In this document: in pieces, positions 36,636 through 48,500 of the stretch
How positions within the stretch are numbered: the stretch's first letter is position 1
How the letters are laid out: every line of letters begins with the position of its first letter
Assembly: GCA_032871835.1 (NCBI GenBank)
Contig: CM065296.1
Span: 8,938,001-9,002,000, forward strand
From: Dipteronia dyeriana
Lineage: Eukaryota > Streptophyta > Magnoliopsida > Sapindales > Sapindaceae
Direction: 5' to 3'
DNA length: 64,000 nt
Notes under the pieces: model-generated
Database searches by the model: none
What the model was told of the DNA's origin: nothing
The model's input: the letters and a program-made list of their open reading frames with translations, nothing else
Program-made: the position numbers and the translations under genes

Positions 36636-38617
36636 TGTTGGAACTCCGTTCACTGGTAACGAAACGAAAATCAGTTTTAAAAATTGTATACAAATCGTAA
36701 ATGATCTGAGACTAATGAACTTAGGATCGTAATTATTCAGAACTTATACATATAAATCATTACAATAATAAATAAATATGTAAACACAGGAAATTGTAAT
36801 CAATATAATCAAAATAAGAAAATAAAACCTTACCAACATTTGGAGGCTCCTTCACTTATTGTAATACTCATTGTCTGAACCACTCGATCTTCCTCGCTAT
36901 ATCCAGGGACTAGTAACTACGTGTGGGTGCGTCACTATCTCAGGAATAATGAATGGAGGATGTGGAGAAAAGACTTGAAGAAACTCTTTCTTTGATATAA
37001 GTGCACAACATTTGCACACAAAATCGTTTCTCTTTTTCAACACACGCACACACTTGCACCAAATAATGCACTGATACATAATGCGTTGATATCAGCTACA
37101 CACTTGCACAAAAAAACACACTTGCATGCACTCATCAGTTTTTCTTTCTGTCAACATACGCACACACTTGCACCAAAAATACACCGATGCGTTTTGCTTT
37201 CTATTTTTGCATTTTTTTTTCTTATGTAAAGTTAGTAAACATTTATAAAACTCTTTTATAATCTTTTAAGTATCCGTACCAAATCTTTTCAAAATAAAAT
37301 GTATATTTTATTTATCAATATAGATATTATGTATATTTAAATTTGAACAATTTAAATTCAAATATATTTTAATTTATTTTATTTAATAAATGAGATAACC
37401 TTATTATCTCATCATTCAAATTAAATAACATCTTAAACCCTCCATTTATGACTATTACACTTATTAAATAATCTTATTATTTAATAGTCATAATTGTCAT
37501 TTTAATCAATTGAATAACCTAATTACCCAATCAACTCCTGACACTTGCCACTTTCATAACATAATTAATTAGACAATCCAATTAATTAACCGTGACCCTT
37601 GTTACCTAAATCGATCGGGCTAGTAAGGGGATCTAATGGAGCCATAGTATTTTGAGCTCCAATAATCTTCAGAATCATTAATTAAACTCTTTAATTAATA
37701 TTCATTTACTATTAACTCCAGTGTTAATCTACTAAAAACCCAAAGATACACTCGCTCAACTGCAGATGCTTTTACACAGACCAATACAAATCGGTGTCCA
37801 TTGATATAGATATTACACATGGTGTGATCCTCCATAATAGTTCATAATTAGAGTTGGGTCATAATGTCTGTTATACCTCTCTAATTACATGTATCCTTTA
37901 AGTACTGTTGATTCCTTAATAGACAATAAATCATATTTTCTCACGGAATTAGGAGATCGATCATATTGTCCAAACCTCGAATCAACCCTTAAGGGAACTA
38001 CCATCTACTTCTCACAAGAATGAGTGGATTCTACTATTGTGTACAAAGCTTCCCAGCCACAAGCCAACCCGTAATCCCAACAGACGGAGCATATTGATCA
38101 GGAACTACATCCGACCTCACCCATGGTATATCAAAGACCATGATCTAACCCGAAGGAGTCGATAAGACACTCATGATTAAGATCACCTACGTATAGACAT
38201 CATTAGTTGATATATATGAATCTCATCAGTAAACGGATATTAGTGAGAGATTCATATAGATATTGGTCCAGTCCTATATGATCACATCATACAAGGTGAT
38301 TCCATTCCCATATCTCATATGAATTATTCAGGATAAAATTATCGTACATTACGGAATGGAATGCAGCTATAGATTAACCGTAAATAAAGTATCCAGCTTT
38401 ATTTGTTATCTATAGACTATTTATATTGTACGTCTTTTACTGTATCCATATGTATACGACACTCGTATACACAGTTCAAGATTACATCTGGCAATCTAGG
38501 ATGTTAATAAGCACAAGTTACAAAATAAACAACACAACAAGAATTAATTGAATTTTTCTTATTATTTATTTCATAAATCCATATACAAATTACATGTTTC
38601 AGGCATAAACCCCAACA
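36636..38617. repeat. Solo LTR inside the LINE
   Basis: A 1,982-bp segment starts TGTTGGAACTCC, ends AAACCCCAACA and is flanked by TCCGC (36631-36635) and TCTGT (38618-38622). These flanks are a 5-bp duplication differing by two C-to-T changes. Its removal joins the LINE frame across GATA-TCCGC-AAAGC. No internal coding or second LTR is present, so it is best read as a solo LTR left by recombination. The length and tips would suit a Ty1/copia element, but the lineage is not determined. Confidence 0.75.
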
Positions 38618-40930
38618 TCTGTAAAGCTTTCGATACTTTGGATTGGTCTCTTTTCTTCGTAAAGTTCTTCAAGCTTTTGGGTTTTCTCCAGTTTTTATGG
38701 ATTGGATTGACTGCATCCTAAGATCTTCTAGGCTTTCGGTACTGATCAATGGGTCTTCAAAGGGTTATTTTCATTGTTCTAGAGTGACCCTCTATCCTCT
38801 CGGTATTGAGGAGGATTTCCTTAGTAGGCTTTTGTCGATGATGGTGGATTTCTCTCAGTTATTGCATATTTCTTCTCTGATGGGATTTTCTTCTCCTACT
38901 CATTTGCTTTATGCATATGATGTTTTGATTTTTTACAGAGACACAGTTCAGAATCCGGAGAATATCATAAGTGCTATTGAGGTTTATGGTAACATTTCAG
39001 ATCAGCTGGTTAATTGGGGTATGTCGTCTATCTATTTTGGATCTTTTGTTTTCCCGTCCCGGATTGGTAAATTGCAGTCCTTTGTTGGTATGCTGATTGG
39101 TCAGTTGCCTTTCTCTTACTTGGGGGTTCCGTTATTTCGAGGAAAGCCCAACAAGTTCTTGTTACAACCTATCGTGAATAAAATCCTGTCTAAGTTTGCT
39201 AAGTGGAAGGGGAAAGCCTTTTATTTGGCCGGTCGTGCTACTCTAATCAAGTCGGTCAGTACAGGCTCCTTTGTGCATTATTTCATGATCTACAAATAGT
39301 CTTCTTCTTCGCTGCGGTTGATTAATCGCAAGTTGAGAAAATTTGTATGGATAGGTTCTTGTGAGGAGACTAAATTGATTCGGGCTGCTTGGGATCATTG
39401 TTGTAAGCCTTACTCTTAAGGTGGTCTTGGTTTGAATGATCTTGGGTTATTGACTGATTCTGTTTTAAAAAAGCTCACCTAGAAGTTTATAACCTCTGAG
39501 AGTTTTGATTTTTCATTTTTGAGGAAGTGATATCTCGCGCAACTTCAAAAATCTCATGAAAGGTATGCCACTAGTCGATTTGGCCTTCTTTCCGCACTCA
39601 CTATTAAGATATTCTCTAAGAGGGCATTTGGCTCATTGGTAAGAATTTCCAGCGAGATTTTTGGCACGATAATTTGTTTGGGGTTCTCATTCTTGAGTTT
39701 ATGAGAATTCCTGATTACTTGGCTACCCTTCTTAAGGCAAGGGTTTCTGATTTTATTTATGAGGGTAAGTAGGTTCTTGACGATATTTTTCAAACCCGTT
39801 TTCTAGATCATTATTCTCGGATCGATAGGATTGCTATATCTCTAGTTGCAGATTCTTTGGTGTGTGCTCATTCTCAGGATGAGCATGTTTCTTGTAAGTC
39901 TGCTTATTCTCGTGTAATTCGTGATTCTTTATAAGTTCCTTGGTGGAGAGATGTTTGGTTTTATCCCTCCCTCCCGGTCAGCATTGACATGGCGTCCTTT
40001 GTTGAATCAGCTTCCCTTAGAGGATCGCTTTGTAGTGTTGGATTTCACTTAGCTTCCCGTTTCAGTGTTTGTGGGATTAGCAGTGAGCCCGTCTGATCAT
40101 ATTTTCATTCGGTCCCCCTAGCGGCTACTATTTGGGAGGCAATTTTTTCAACTTTTCAGCGGCGTATTTCTGCCGATACGTGGAGTTCATTCTTCTCTCA
40201 GGACATGTCAGTTTCGTTTTTATGGAATATAAATATTCATGTCGTTGTTTGGAATGTGTGGCTTGATCGTAACTAGTGGATTTTTAAGAGTAAGACTATG
40301 AATTTCAGATCTGCTTTGTCTTTGTTTTCGCATGTGGTGTCTGATGCTAACCGGTTAGAGATTAGGTATATGCGTAATTGTGTAGATGATCTTTTGATTC
40401 TTCATCAGTTTGATCTTCGTGGCCGTCAGGCTATGGCCCTTATTATCAGGAGTGTGATTTGGTCGCCTTCGGCTCCTGGTTGAACCAAAGTTAATACTGA
40501 TGGTGTGGCCTTAAGTTCTCCAATGCTGGGGGTTGTGGGGGTGTCTTCCATAATTTTAGAGCTTTTGTAAAGGGTTGTTTTGTTGTTCCTCTTGATCATG
40601 TGTTTACGTTTGAGGCAGAACTTATTATAGCTTCGATGACCATTAATTTTGCTTGGCAGAATGGGTAACATCGGATCTGGCTTAAGAGTGATTTTTCTTA
40701 TGTGGTTCAGTTACTCTCTTCTCGCTTCTAGCAGGTTCCTTGGCGGATTCGTCAGGCTTGACAACGCTGTCCCTATCAGATATCAAAAATGGAGTTTCAG
40801 ATTTCTTATATCTTTAGGGAGGAGAATCAGGTTGTGGACGCTATTTCTAAGCATGCTTTGGGGTTAGAGGTCAATTCGTGGTGGACAAACACCCTATCTT
40901 TATGCTATTTGTTGGTTGACAATGATTGCA
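38618..40930 (+). pseudogene. LINE ORF2, reverse transcriptase, zf-RVT and RNase H
   Basis: The RT continues with KAFDTLDW (first catalytic Asp block, about 38622-38645) and an open frame at 38643-39299. The usual YADD reads YAYD (HLLYAYDVLIF, about 38903-38935), so a catalytic Asp is replaced by Tyr. PFSYLGVPLFRGKP and WKGKAFYLAGRATLIKSV are the thumb blocks. After several stops comes a zf-RVT-like region (about 39950-40280), then a plant RNase H start KVNTDG (about 40488-40505) that runs, frame-shifted, to about 40870. Confidence 0.8.
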
Positions 40931-41090
40931 TGGGCTGCGAGTCTTTTCATTTTTCTTGATGTTTTATGTTTTATGTTTTTATGGCCTACGCGCCAATGTT
41001 TTTGTTGGGATTGTTTCCCTTAGTTTTTATGATTTTCTGGTTTTTGTTACTTTTTATTTTATTCTTTTTATAATATGAATGAATACTGCT

Positions 41091-41237
41091 TAGACACTTT
41101 TCAGCATATGATCGTTTGTGATACCTTTTCTTTTTAGATCGGCCCAATTTTATAAAAAAGAATAAGAAAAATAGAAATTATTATATAAAATTTAATTTCA
41201 AATCTCTCACATGACATGTGTAGCCTTTGAGGCTCTA

Positions 41238-41276
<39 letters not shown>

Positions 41277-41595
41277 ATTTTAAAAATTTTACTTTGGTCC
41301 CATATAAATATTATATATCGATTAATATTCTAAATATGTATATTCATTTTTTTCTCAACCTCTTGATTAGGAGCGAACATTACCCCTTCCCCGTATGATA
41401 CCAAGTATCCAAAAATTAACTAAGATTAACCAATCGACAACAAAATAAAAAGAAGAAATAGATGGATCTTCGACGTCTAACTTTTGGGATAGATGGTGGT
41501 AAAATCAAAATAATATAAAGTTATTTAAACAAATTGAGGGGCTTTCCATCATGGAAGATGGATGAGTTTTTGGACAATTTTGCCCTTTCTTAGGC
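41091..41595. other. AT-rich stretch with an (AT)n microsatellite
   Basis: It contains an (AT)n run at 41243-41273 and otherwise featureless AT-rich DNA up to a TATA-like box. No coding region is seen. Confidence 0.5.
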
Positions 41596-41603
41596 TATAA
41601 AAG
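41596..41603 (+). promoter_or_regulatory. Probable TATA box
   Basis: TATAAAAG lies about 88 bases upstream of the ATG at 41684, with a CTCTCTCTCT tract (41609-41618) and a C-rich leader between them. This is the usual layout of a plant core promoter. Confidence 0.5.
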
Positions 41604-41683
41604 AATGTCTCTCTCTCTATTGTTGCAGTCACACCAAGCCCTTTTTCTCCGCTCTCATCACTTTCACTTTCAACAAGACCCCA

Positions 41684-41890
41684 ATGATTAGTTCAAAGGA
41701 TATCAACTCTTACTACAAAATCGATCGGCATATTTTCTCCCGGATGGTGACAGTATTCATGCGTGACACAAACGAGTCTCTGCTGGTTATAGCCCTCTGG
41801 TTGTGGCTTGAACAAAAGGGTTACCTTAACATTATCTCTAAGATGATCGATTGGCCTCGTTTTTTCCTCGAAATTCTGATCAGTAATTAG
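41684..41890 (+). pseudogene. Short gene-like ORF of unrecognised plant family, probably truncated
   Basis: The 68-codon ORF begins MISSKDINSYYKIDRHIFSR, has the hydrophobic/aromatic core LLVIALWLWLEQKGYLN and ends at TAG 41888-41890. The composition is protein-like and the upstream region has a TATA box and leader. After the stop, another frame (about 41904-42015) is open for VALYDGTGMNF and VMEIDISRDVQTLQKISLM with one TAA, so the original product was probably longer and was broken by a frameshift. I do not recognise the family with confidence. It could also be a short expressed gene. Confidence 0.4.
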
Positions 41891-42320
41891 CCTTGAAATT
41901 TCGCCTCTTGTGGCTCTCTACGATGGTACTGGCATGAACTTCACTTCCTAAGTCATGGAAATAGACATTTCTCGAGATGTTCAAACTCTTCAAAAGATAT
42001 CTCTTATGATCAATTAATCATCATCATATGATTTTGATATTCTAATTCTCTGAGAATTGCTTGTGTTTGTGTGTGCGCAGGTCTCAGGGTAGTTCCAGTG
42101 AATTTAAATAACAGAGCATGTCACATTATTAACCGATTTCGGTTTCTGCTACTAAAGAACTAATAAACTAAACATGTATATGAAAGTAAAAGATCATTAA
42201 TAAACAAAATAAATATGTATACCAATATCAGTGTTATTTTAAAGATCTCAACGAGATTTTTCTTTTTTAAGAATATATATTATTATAATTAAATATAAAA
42301 GAGTTAAATTAAAAGTATTT

Positions 42321-42764
42321 CTAAGCACCACACAACACCATACGTACGATACGACACATTTTATGTAGCAAGCTGAACACATTGTTTAATTGGTATTTAC
42401 TATTTGTTTTTGTAAAATTGTTGTTGGGTTGTTGAGTGACAATCCACGAATCTAGGTGAAGAAACAACTTCATCACATTCCACAGGAATCCATGCAATGG
42501 AGATATGGTTGCGAGCAATAAAAATGAATACCAAAAGAAAGATGGTGGCATGAGAGACACGGAGGTTATCAAACTCAACCAAATGGAGAAATGGTAGAAA
42601 CGCAACCTTGTTGGGATGACAGTGACATTGGTTTCAATGGATGTAAGGAGGAATAGAATGAGTAGAAGTATGAAAATAATTATAACAGGGAGTTTGAACA
42701 GTGGAAGCTGAAGAAGAGTGTACTGAAAATAAATTCCATCCACAGAAAAAAAAACTATATTCAT
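42321..42764 (-). CDS. Hypothetical membrane protein, 147 aa
   Basis: From the ATG at 42764 the minus-strand frame gives a hydrophobic protein. It has a strongly apolar segment, KLPVIIIFILLLILFLL (residues about 27-43), and a second apolar region around WLSLITSVSLMPPSFFWYSF (about 68-87), followed by a polar tail ending MVLCGA. This suggests a two- or three-span membrane protein. No family is recognised. The unusual length of an open frame in AT-rich DNA and the clean ATG argue mildly for a real gene. Lack of a clear promoter and the surrounding repeats argue against. Confidence 0.35.
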   Translation of the reverse strand: MNIVFFSVDGIYFQYTLLQLPLFKLPVIIIFILLLILFLLTSIETNVTVIPTRLRFYHFSIWLSLITSVSLMPPSFFWYSFLLLATISPLHGFLWNVMKLFLHLDSWIVTQQPNNNFTKTNSKYQLNNVFSLLHKMCRIVRMVLCGA

Positions 42765-42999
42765 GAAAGGAGGAAGAAAAAGAAACAAATCAATTACAAA
42801 CTTAACTTGAATGATATTGCAGAATGATATTGAACTCAGTTTATGTAGAAAATGGAGTGCTAACGTGTTAGAGTTGGTTTAGAGGAGGTTAGAGACTTAA
42901 AGGATGGTGATGGGTGATGGTGACTCGAGGATGGTGATGTATTACTAAAAAAAAAAGAAGTTATAATTTTACTGGTGTTGATATGCATATTTAATTAAT

Positions 43000-43520
43000 T
43001 TAATTTGTTTATTAAAATTAGTCAAATCCTTTTTCAATGTTACGTTTGTGATGATACGAAAGAGTGGGAGTCCCACATGGTTTGTAGTAGATTTGTCGTC
43101 GGTTCCGATTCCGGTTTCGGTTTCGGTTCCGATTCGGTTTCAGTTCTGGAGGAACTTGAATCGGAATCGGAATCGGAATCGGAACCGGAACCGGTTATAT
43201 TCGGTTCTGATTTCGATGGTCCGTTTTTTTTAACTGCAACAGTAAAATAAAATAAAAATTGTTGGAACCAGAACCGCTACAGTACCGGTTCCTGTTCAAA
43301 CCTTTCCAAACGGTTCGGTTTTCGGTTTCCGACGGTTCGGTTCAAACCGTCAATTCACCGGTTTGAACCGAACCGTCGACATGTTTAGTTTGTAGTACTC
43401 CTTCATTTCATTTCAGGTTAGAAATCGAAGGATGAGGTTAACTTTGGGAATTTAGATTTTTTGCTGAATTGATATTTATTCTGACATATACATATCTATT
43501 GACATGTGTAATATTTGTTC
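43000..43520 (+). repeat. Left copy of a diverged direct repeat flanking the MULE
   Basis: The words GATGATACGAAAGAGT-GGGAGTCCCACATGG and TTGTAGTACTCCTTC-ATTCATTTCAGG, followed by GAATTTAGATTTT and GACATATACATATC, also occur in order at 53500-53640. The left copy is split by a 300-bp hAT-like element. It is followed (43508-43560) by TTTGTTCAAATTCATATATAAATAAC, which resembles part of units A-C. Confidence 0.7.
43088..43387. mobile_element. 300-bp hAT-like MITE with exact 8-bp target duplication
   Basis: It is flanked by GTTTGTAG on both sides (43080-43087 and 43388-43395). Its ends, TAGATTTGTCGTCGGTT and AACCGTCGACATGTTTA, form an imperfect TIR. The interior is a mirror of GGTTCCGATTCGG and CGGAATCGGAACC words. 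The homologous right repeat copy reads ACATGGCTTGTAGTACTCC at about 53528-53546, an unoccupied site. Confidence 0.85.
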
Positions 43521-44224
43521 AAATTCATATATAAATAACATGATATGGGAGTTGTCAGAAGAGAAAACACCCACACTTGGCATTAAAGGAGGGATAAATA
43601 ATATATATATATAAGCACCTAAAGGTTGAACCGTGGTGGTAGTGGAGACTCCCAAAGGAGAGTCCTACCACGTTATCAAGAGGCTTGTACTAGATATCAC
43701 ATAATTATATAAAATATAACCAACATCCCCATAACAAACAAACAAACAATTTCCCCATATTAAAAAATATATAATATATTTATTTCTTAAGTCAAAATCC
43801 CATTTACATATCCTAGCATGTAATAATTAATCCGGAGTCAAAAAATTATTGGAACTATTTGAGGGGTGTGTTGTACAAATATCACAACTTTACTAATATA
43901 TGTTTAAAAGGCACCAAAAGAGCGTTTGAGACAAAAATACCCCAAAATATTTTAACAGTGAGGAAGTTGTCGTTTTCAAAGTCAGAGAGAAACAACAGTC
44001 AAACCGACGGGAAACTAATCGACTGTAAAGTGACCGGAAGAGCTGCGATTGACAAAGGTAAGATTGGTTATTTTTCCTCGTTTTTGTTGTTGTTAACTTG
44101 CATTATATGTTAGAATTGAGTTTTGTTAATAGGAATTGTAGAAACCGGTTAAAATAGAGATGTGAGGATGGTTGTGGTTTAGGTTAGGGTTTGTAATTTG
44201 GTTATGAAATTTGGGTTTCCGAGA

Positions 44225-45465
44225 TTTTTTTCAAGAAAATCGAGCTTATTTGATTACTCGAGCTATTTTTTTGTGAAAATTAGGTTTTGATAGATCGAGG
44301 TTTTTGGAAAAGGAATCGAACTTTTTCGAAAAGGAATCGAGCTTTTTTTAAAAAGAATCGAGCCATTTTGAAAAGGATCGAGCTTTTTTGAATATGTTTC
44401 GAGCTTTTCTGAATAGATTAGAGCTGATTTAGAATTAGATCAAGCGTATTTGAAAGGGATCAAGCTTTTTTGAAAAGGGATCGAGCCATTTTAAAAAGGA
44501 ATCGAGCTTTTTTGAATAGGTTCGAGCTGTTTTTGAATTGGATCGAGTCTATTTGAAAGGGGTCGAGCTTTTTTGAAAAGGGATTGAGCCTTTTTAAAAA
44601 GGAATCGAGCTTTTTTAAAAAGGGATCGAGCTTTTTTTAAAGGGATCGAACCTTTTTGAATGGGATCGAGCCTTTTTGAAAAGGGATCGAGCCTTTTTGA
44701 ATATGTTTCGAGCTTTTTTGAATAGGTTCGAGTTGTTTTTGAATTGGATCGAGCATATTTGAAAGGGATCGAGCATTTTTGAAAAGGGATCGAGCATTTT
44801 TTAAAAGGGATCGAGCTTTTTTAAAAAGGGGTCGAGCTTATTTTAAAAGGGATCGAGCTTTTTTAAAAAGTGATAGAGCTTTTATGAAAGGGATCGAGCT
44901 TTTTTAAAAGGGATCGAGCCTTTTTGAAAGGGATCGAGCCTTTTTGAAAAGGAATCGAGCTTTTTTGTAAAGCAGTCGAGCTGTTTTGAAAGGGCTCGAG
45001 CCTTTTTGAAAAGGAATCGAGATTTTTTGAATATGTTTCGAGCTTTTTTGAATAGGTTCGAGCTGTTTTTGAATTGGATCGAGCCTATTTGAAAGGGATT
45101 GAGCTTTTTTGAAAAGGGATCGAGCATTTTTTAAAAGGGATCGAGCATTTTTTAAAAGGGATTGAGCATTTTTTAAAAAGGATCGAGCTTTTTTAAAAGG
45201 GGTCGAGCTTATTTTAAAAAGGATCGAGCTTTTTTTAAAAGTGATGGAGCTTTTATGAAAGGGATCGAGCTTTTTTGAAAAGGATCGAGCCTTTTTGAAA
45301 GGGATCGAGCCATTTTGAAAATGAATCGAGCTTTTTTGTAAAGCAATCGAGCTTTTTTGAAAGGGATCGAGCATTTTTGAAAAGGATCGAGCATTTTTGA
45401 AAAGGAATCGAACATTTTTGTAAATCAATTGGGCTTTTTTGAAAGTGATCGAGCTTTTTAATAAA
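44225..45465 (+). repeat. Left GATCGAGC-T(n) array
   Basis: About 1.24 kb of short units of the form GATCGAGCTTTTTTGAAAAG, spaced mostly 19-27 bases apart, with about 43 exact TCGAGC cores. A higher-order period of about 310-330 bases is marked by ATATGTTTCGAGC at 44392, 44701 and 45031. Minus-strand open frames here are by-products of the repeat. The array lies between a GTAAG donor at 44058 and an acceptor at 45503. Confidence 0.9.
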
Positions 45466-45503
45466 ATTCTATCTAATGATGTTGTATTTCTGTTACATTG
45501 CAG

Positions 45504-48500
45504 ATGAGAATTAGGTTGAGGGATTCACTTAAAACTCCAGAAGGATACTGGTACGAGGGCAAATTGACACGACACAACCATTTTGATGCCCTCGCCCATA
45601 TAGACGACGCGATGAACCGTGTCCCTGTAGAATTTGCAGATGAAGACCGTCGGCGGTTCATGGCATCTTGTTTCGGGCACTTCCTGATGATGCATAGGGA
45701 GATGAAGTTTTCCGGTGGTATTATCCATCGGTTGCTTCTGAGGGAGCTCCATCATAAATGCCCCACAGATGAGATGCACTTCATGTTAGGAGCCCAGTCG
45801 GTGAGGTTTTCGAAGGTGGAATTTTGCTTGATCACCGGACTGCGATTTGGAGTTGTACCAGAGACCACAATGTATGCAGCAGTGGAGAATGTCATACATG
45901 AGCGGTACTTTCCTTGAGGTGAAGAGGTGTCGCTGGAGCAGATTAGGGGTGTTGTCACCGGCACAGATTTCGGACAAGCGTACGATGCTGTCAAGCTCTG
46001 CCTCTTATATATGCTGAACTGGATACTAATGGGGGTGGATGAGAGATTCAAGATTCCAGTTTGGCAGTTTCGGCTGGTTGAGGACCTCGATGGGTTTGAC
46101 GCGTTCTTGTGGGGTGCCCACGTGTACAGGCATTCTATTCACTCATTCAAGCATGCGCTTGACGGGCGAAAAGACTGGTTCGAGCTACGCCGGTAGGAAA
46201 AGGGCACTGATGTACACAGGGTGGAGACCTACAACATATACGGTCTTTCTCATGCCCTGTTGGTATGAAGTTCGAACTACAAATTGTACTTTATTGTTGA
46301 TGCCCAAAATTGTATGGATACTTATCGTACTTATCTATGATGCAGATATTTGCTTTGGAGGTGATCCCTGAGTTGGCCAAAGAGGTCGGTGTCCAGAGGA
46401 TTACTGATCTGACTCCCCGTATTTTGAAGTGGGAGTTGACCAAACAACCGAGAGGGAAGAAGCTAGCAAAGATTTTCAAAGCCAGTGTATGTATTTATTT
46501 ATTTTGTTAATGTTTTTATTAGTTAGTATTTGTACAATGACATTGTTCTAACTAATATTTCAGATGTTTGCGATCAAGGAACTGGTGCCGACACCAGCTG
46601 AGAGACAGTCACCGTACTACGCCTGCCTAGACGAGGGGGGGAGCATGTAAGTAGAAGATGACATGGATGATATGCCGCCTGAGGTCCCTGATCAGACCAC
46701 CTTAGGCGGGATCAGTGGTACAGACATGACCATTGACAGTGAGGGATCTGAGCCCGTTGATGGGGGTTTGAGGCCCAGTGACTGTGAGGGATATGAGACA
46801 GACCCTCAATGAGAAAGGCATAGGCATAGGCATAGGCGGGTTCAATTTTCCACCCCCGGACATGGTACATCTGCAGGGGATTCCCGTGGGGGCGTTGGAC
46901 GTGATGGAAAGGTGAGTTGAAAACAAAGTTAAGTGTTTTTTAGTAACACGTGCTGATAGCTTTGTACTAACAATGTAGACATGATTTCAGGCTCCGTGGA
47001 CTGAAATGTTGAACGATGTGCGTGAAGCCCTCCGGAAGAGTGACGAGGATCGACAACGTCAACACTTGAAGTTGTTGGATATAACCCGAAAGAGTGATGA
47101 GGATCGTCAGCAGCAACACCGATTGTTACTGGATATGATTCGGGGGTTTCAAGGTTCGACCTTAAGTACACACCGGGATGACTCCCACCTCCTGATCAAT
47201 TATTTAGTCCTGGAGGGTCGACTGATAGGTTTACGGGGGGACAGACACCCAGGTTTAGCGGTCCCCCCCACCTCCCATCACATCGATCCCCCCACCTCGC
47301 AGCACATCGATCCCCCACCTCCTAGCACATCGATTCAACCACTGTTATCCCCTCTCCCACCTGGCACGTCTGTGGCGTCGGAGCGGTCCCCCCCCACCCA
47401 GCAAGTCCATACCGTCGGAGCGGTCCCCTCCCCCACCCAGCACGTCCGTGGCGTAGGAGCGGTTTCTTCCCCCACCCAGCACGTCTGAGCTGTTAGAGCG
47501 GTCCCCTCTTCTACCCAGAACGTCCGTGGTGTAGGAGCGGTCCCCTCCCCCACCCAGCACGTCCATGCCGTCGGAACTATCCCCTCCCCCGGTAAAGCAT
47601 TTAGGTAAGCGCCGATGGCAGTTGGTGAGCCCTTACACAGATCCATGTCGTCCAAAAGAGGTTAAAGACACGGCCCGAGTCCGTGGAACACATTTTTGAC
47701 CCCCACGGACTAGTGGACGGTGACCACCTAGCGGCATACAAGGCCTTCAAGAGGAACATCAACGGGGAACAGTGAGTCCAACTTTTTATAATACAAATGG
47801 ATGTACATTTCTTGTTTATTCTAATTTATGTATAGCTAAGGTAATTCAATCATTAAACAGATGTGATGTGGACGTGCTGTCACCAGTTACCGCGGGATGG
47901 TTTGTGCGTATGCAGTCGGACTTGGAGGACAAGGTACGTACTTATTATATTTCATATTAACTTTTGTGTAATTATTGTTGAATTGTTAACAATTATAGTG
48001 GTTTTATTGTTTGTCAGCATATGGATGCATACCTCAATATTCTTCGCAAGCGTCAGCGAGGATTCCACAATGTGTACAACCAGAGGATCAACGTGTTGGA
48101 TACACAATTTTATGTAAGTAGTTATAACATTTGGGAATCACATCAGTTTTTATGCTTCTGTATTAATAATACGATCTTGTCAATGCTTGTACAGCCACTT
48201 ATGTTGTACATGTGGGAGAGGATGATGCCTCGTGATTCCCACAGTGCTGTGAGCACGGTAAGGTGGAATGTGTTACAGTCTCGATGGTAGGAAGATGACC
48301 TTCTCACGGTCCGTGGAGCAACCAAGAGTGGAAACCGCTCATGGCACGAGGTTGATCAGGTAATTGTTACATGATTGAGATGATTTTAAAAAAATTGTAA
48401 GTATATCCTCAGCTAACACGGCATGCAAACTATTACATGTGCTGATTCCGTGCAACGTTGGGGCCCAACATTGGCTGGTGGTGAGCGTCGACCTTTGTCG

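Larger units (their letters stand above)
31560..41090 (+). mobile_element. L1-type LINE with nested insertions, degenerate
   Basis: On the plus strand there is an ORF1 with a DUF4283-like region and a zinc-knuckle remnant, then an ORF2 with APE endonuclease, reverse transcriptase, a zf-RVT-like region and a plant-type RNase H. That is the order of plant L1 elements. The copy is interrupted at 34620-35877 by a hAT-like MITE and at 36636-38617 by a solo LTR. Stops, very often TAG, occur throughout. The 5' and 3' ends are not sharply defined and no poly(A) tail or target duplication is visible. Confidence 0.85.

Noticed and set aside
43630..43676. Imperfect hairpin CGTGGTGGTAGTGGAGACTCC / GGAGAGTCCTACCACG
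   Set aside because: It has short arms with several mismatches, no flanking miRNA-precursor features and no downstream T-run to call a terminator.
43859..44113. 84-codon ORF at the left end of the MULE
   Set aside because: It overlaps the proposed TIR and leader exon. A donor site falls inside it and its composition is not protein-like, so I treat it as a possible leader rather than a gene.
44904..45428. Minus-strand ORF of 174 codons rich in KKARSLSK/DPFQKSSI words
   Set aside because: It is a by-product of translating the GATCGAGC-T(n) array. The same pseudo-protein appears in several frames and in the right array (51918-52317).
47335..47655. Minus-strand ORFs of WVGEGTAPT-like repeats
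   Set aside because: They are antisense translations of the 39-bp minisatellite in the ULP-like gene. The plus frame matches the gene's exon order and splice sites.
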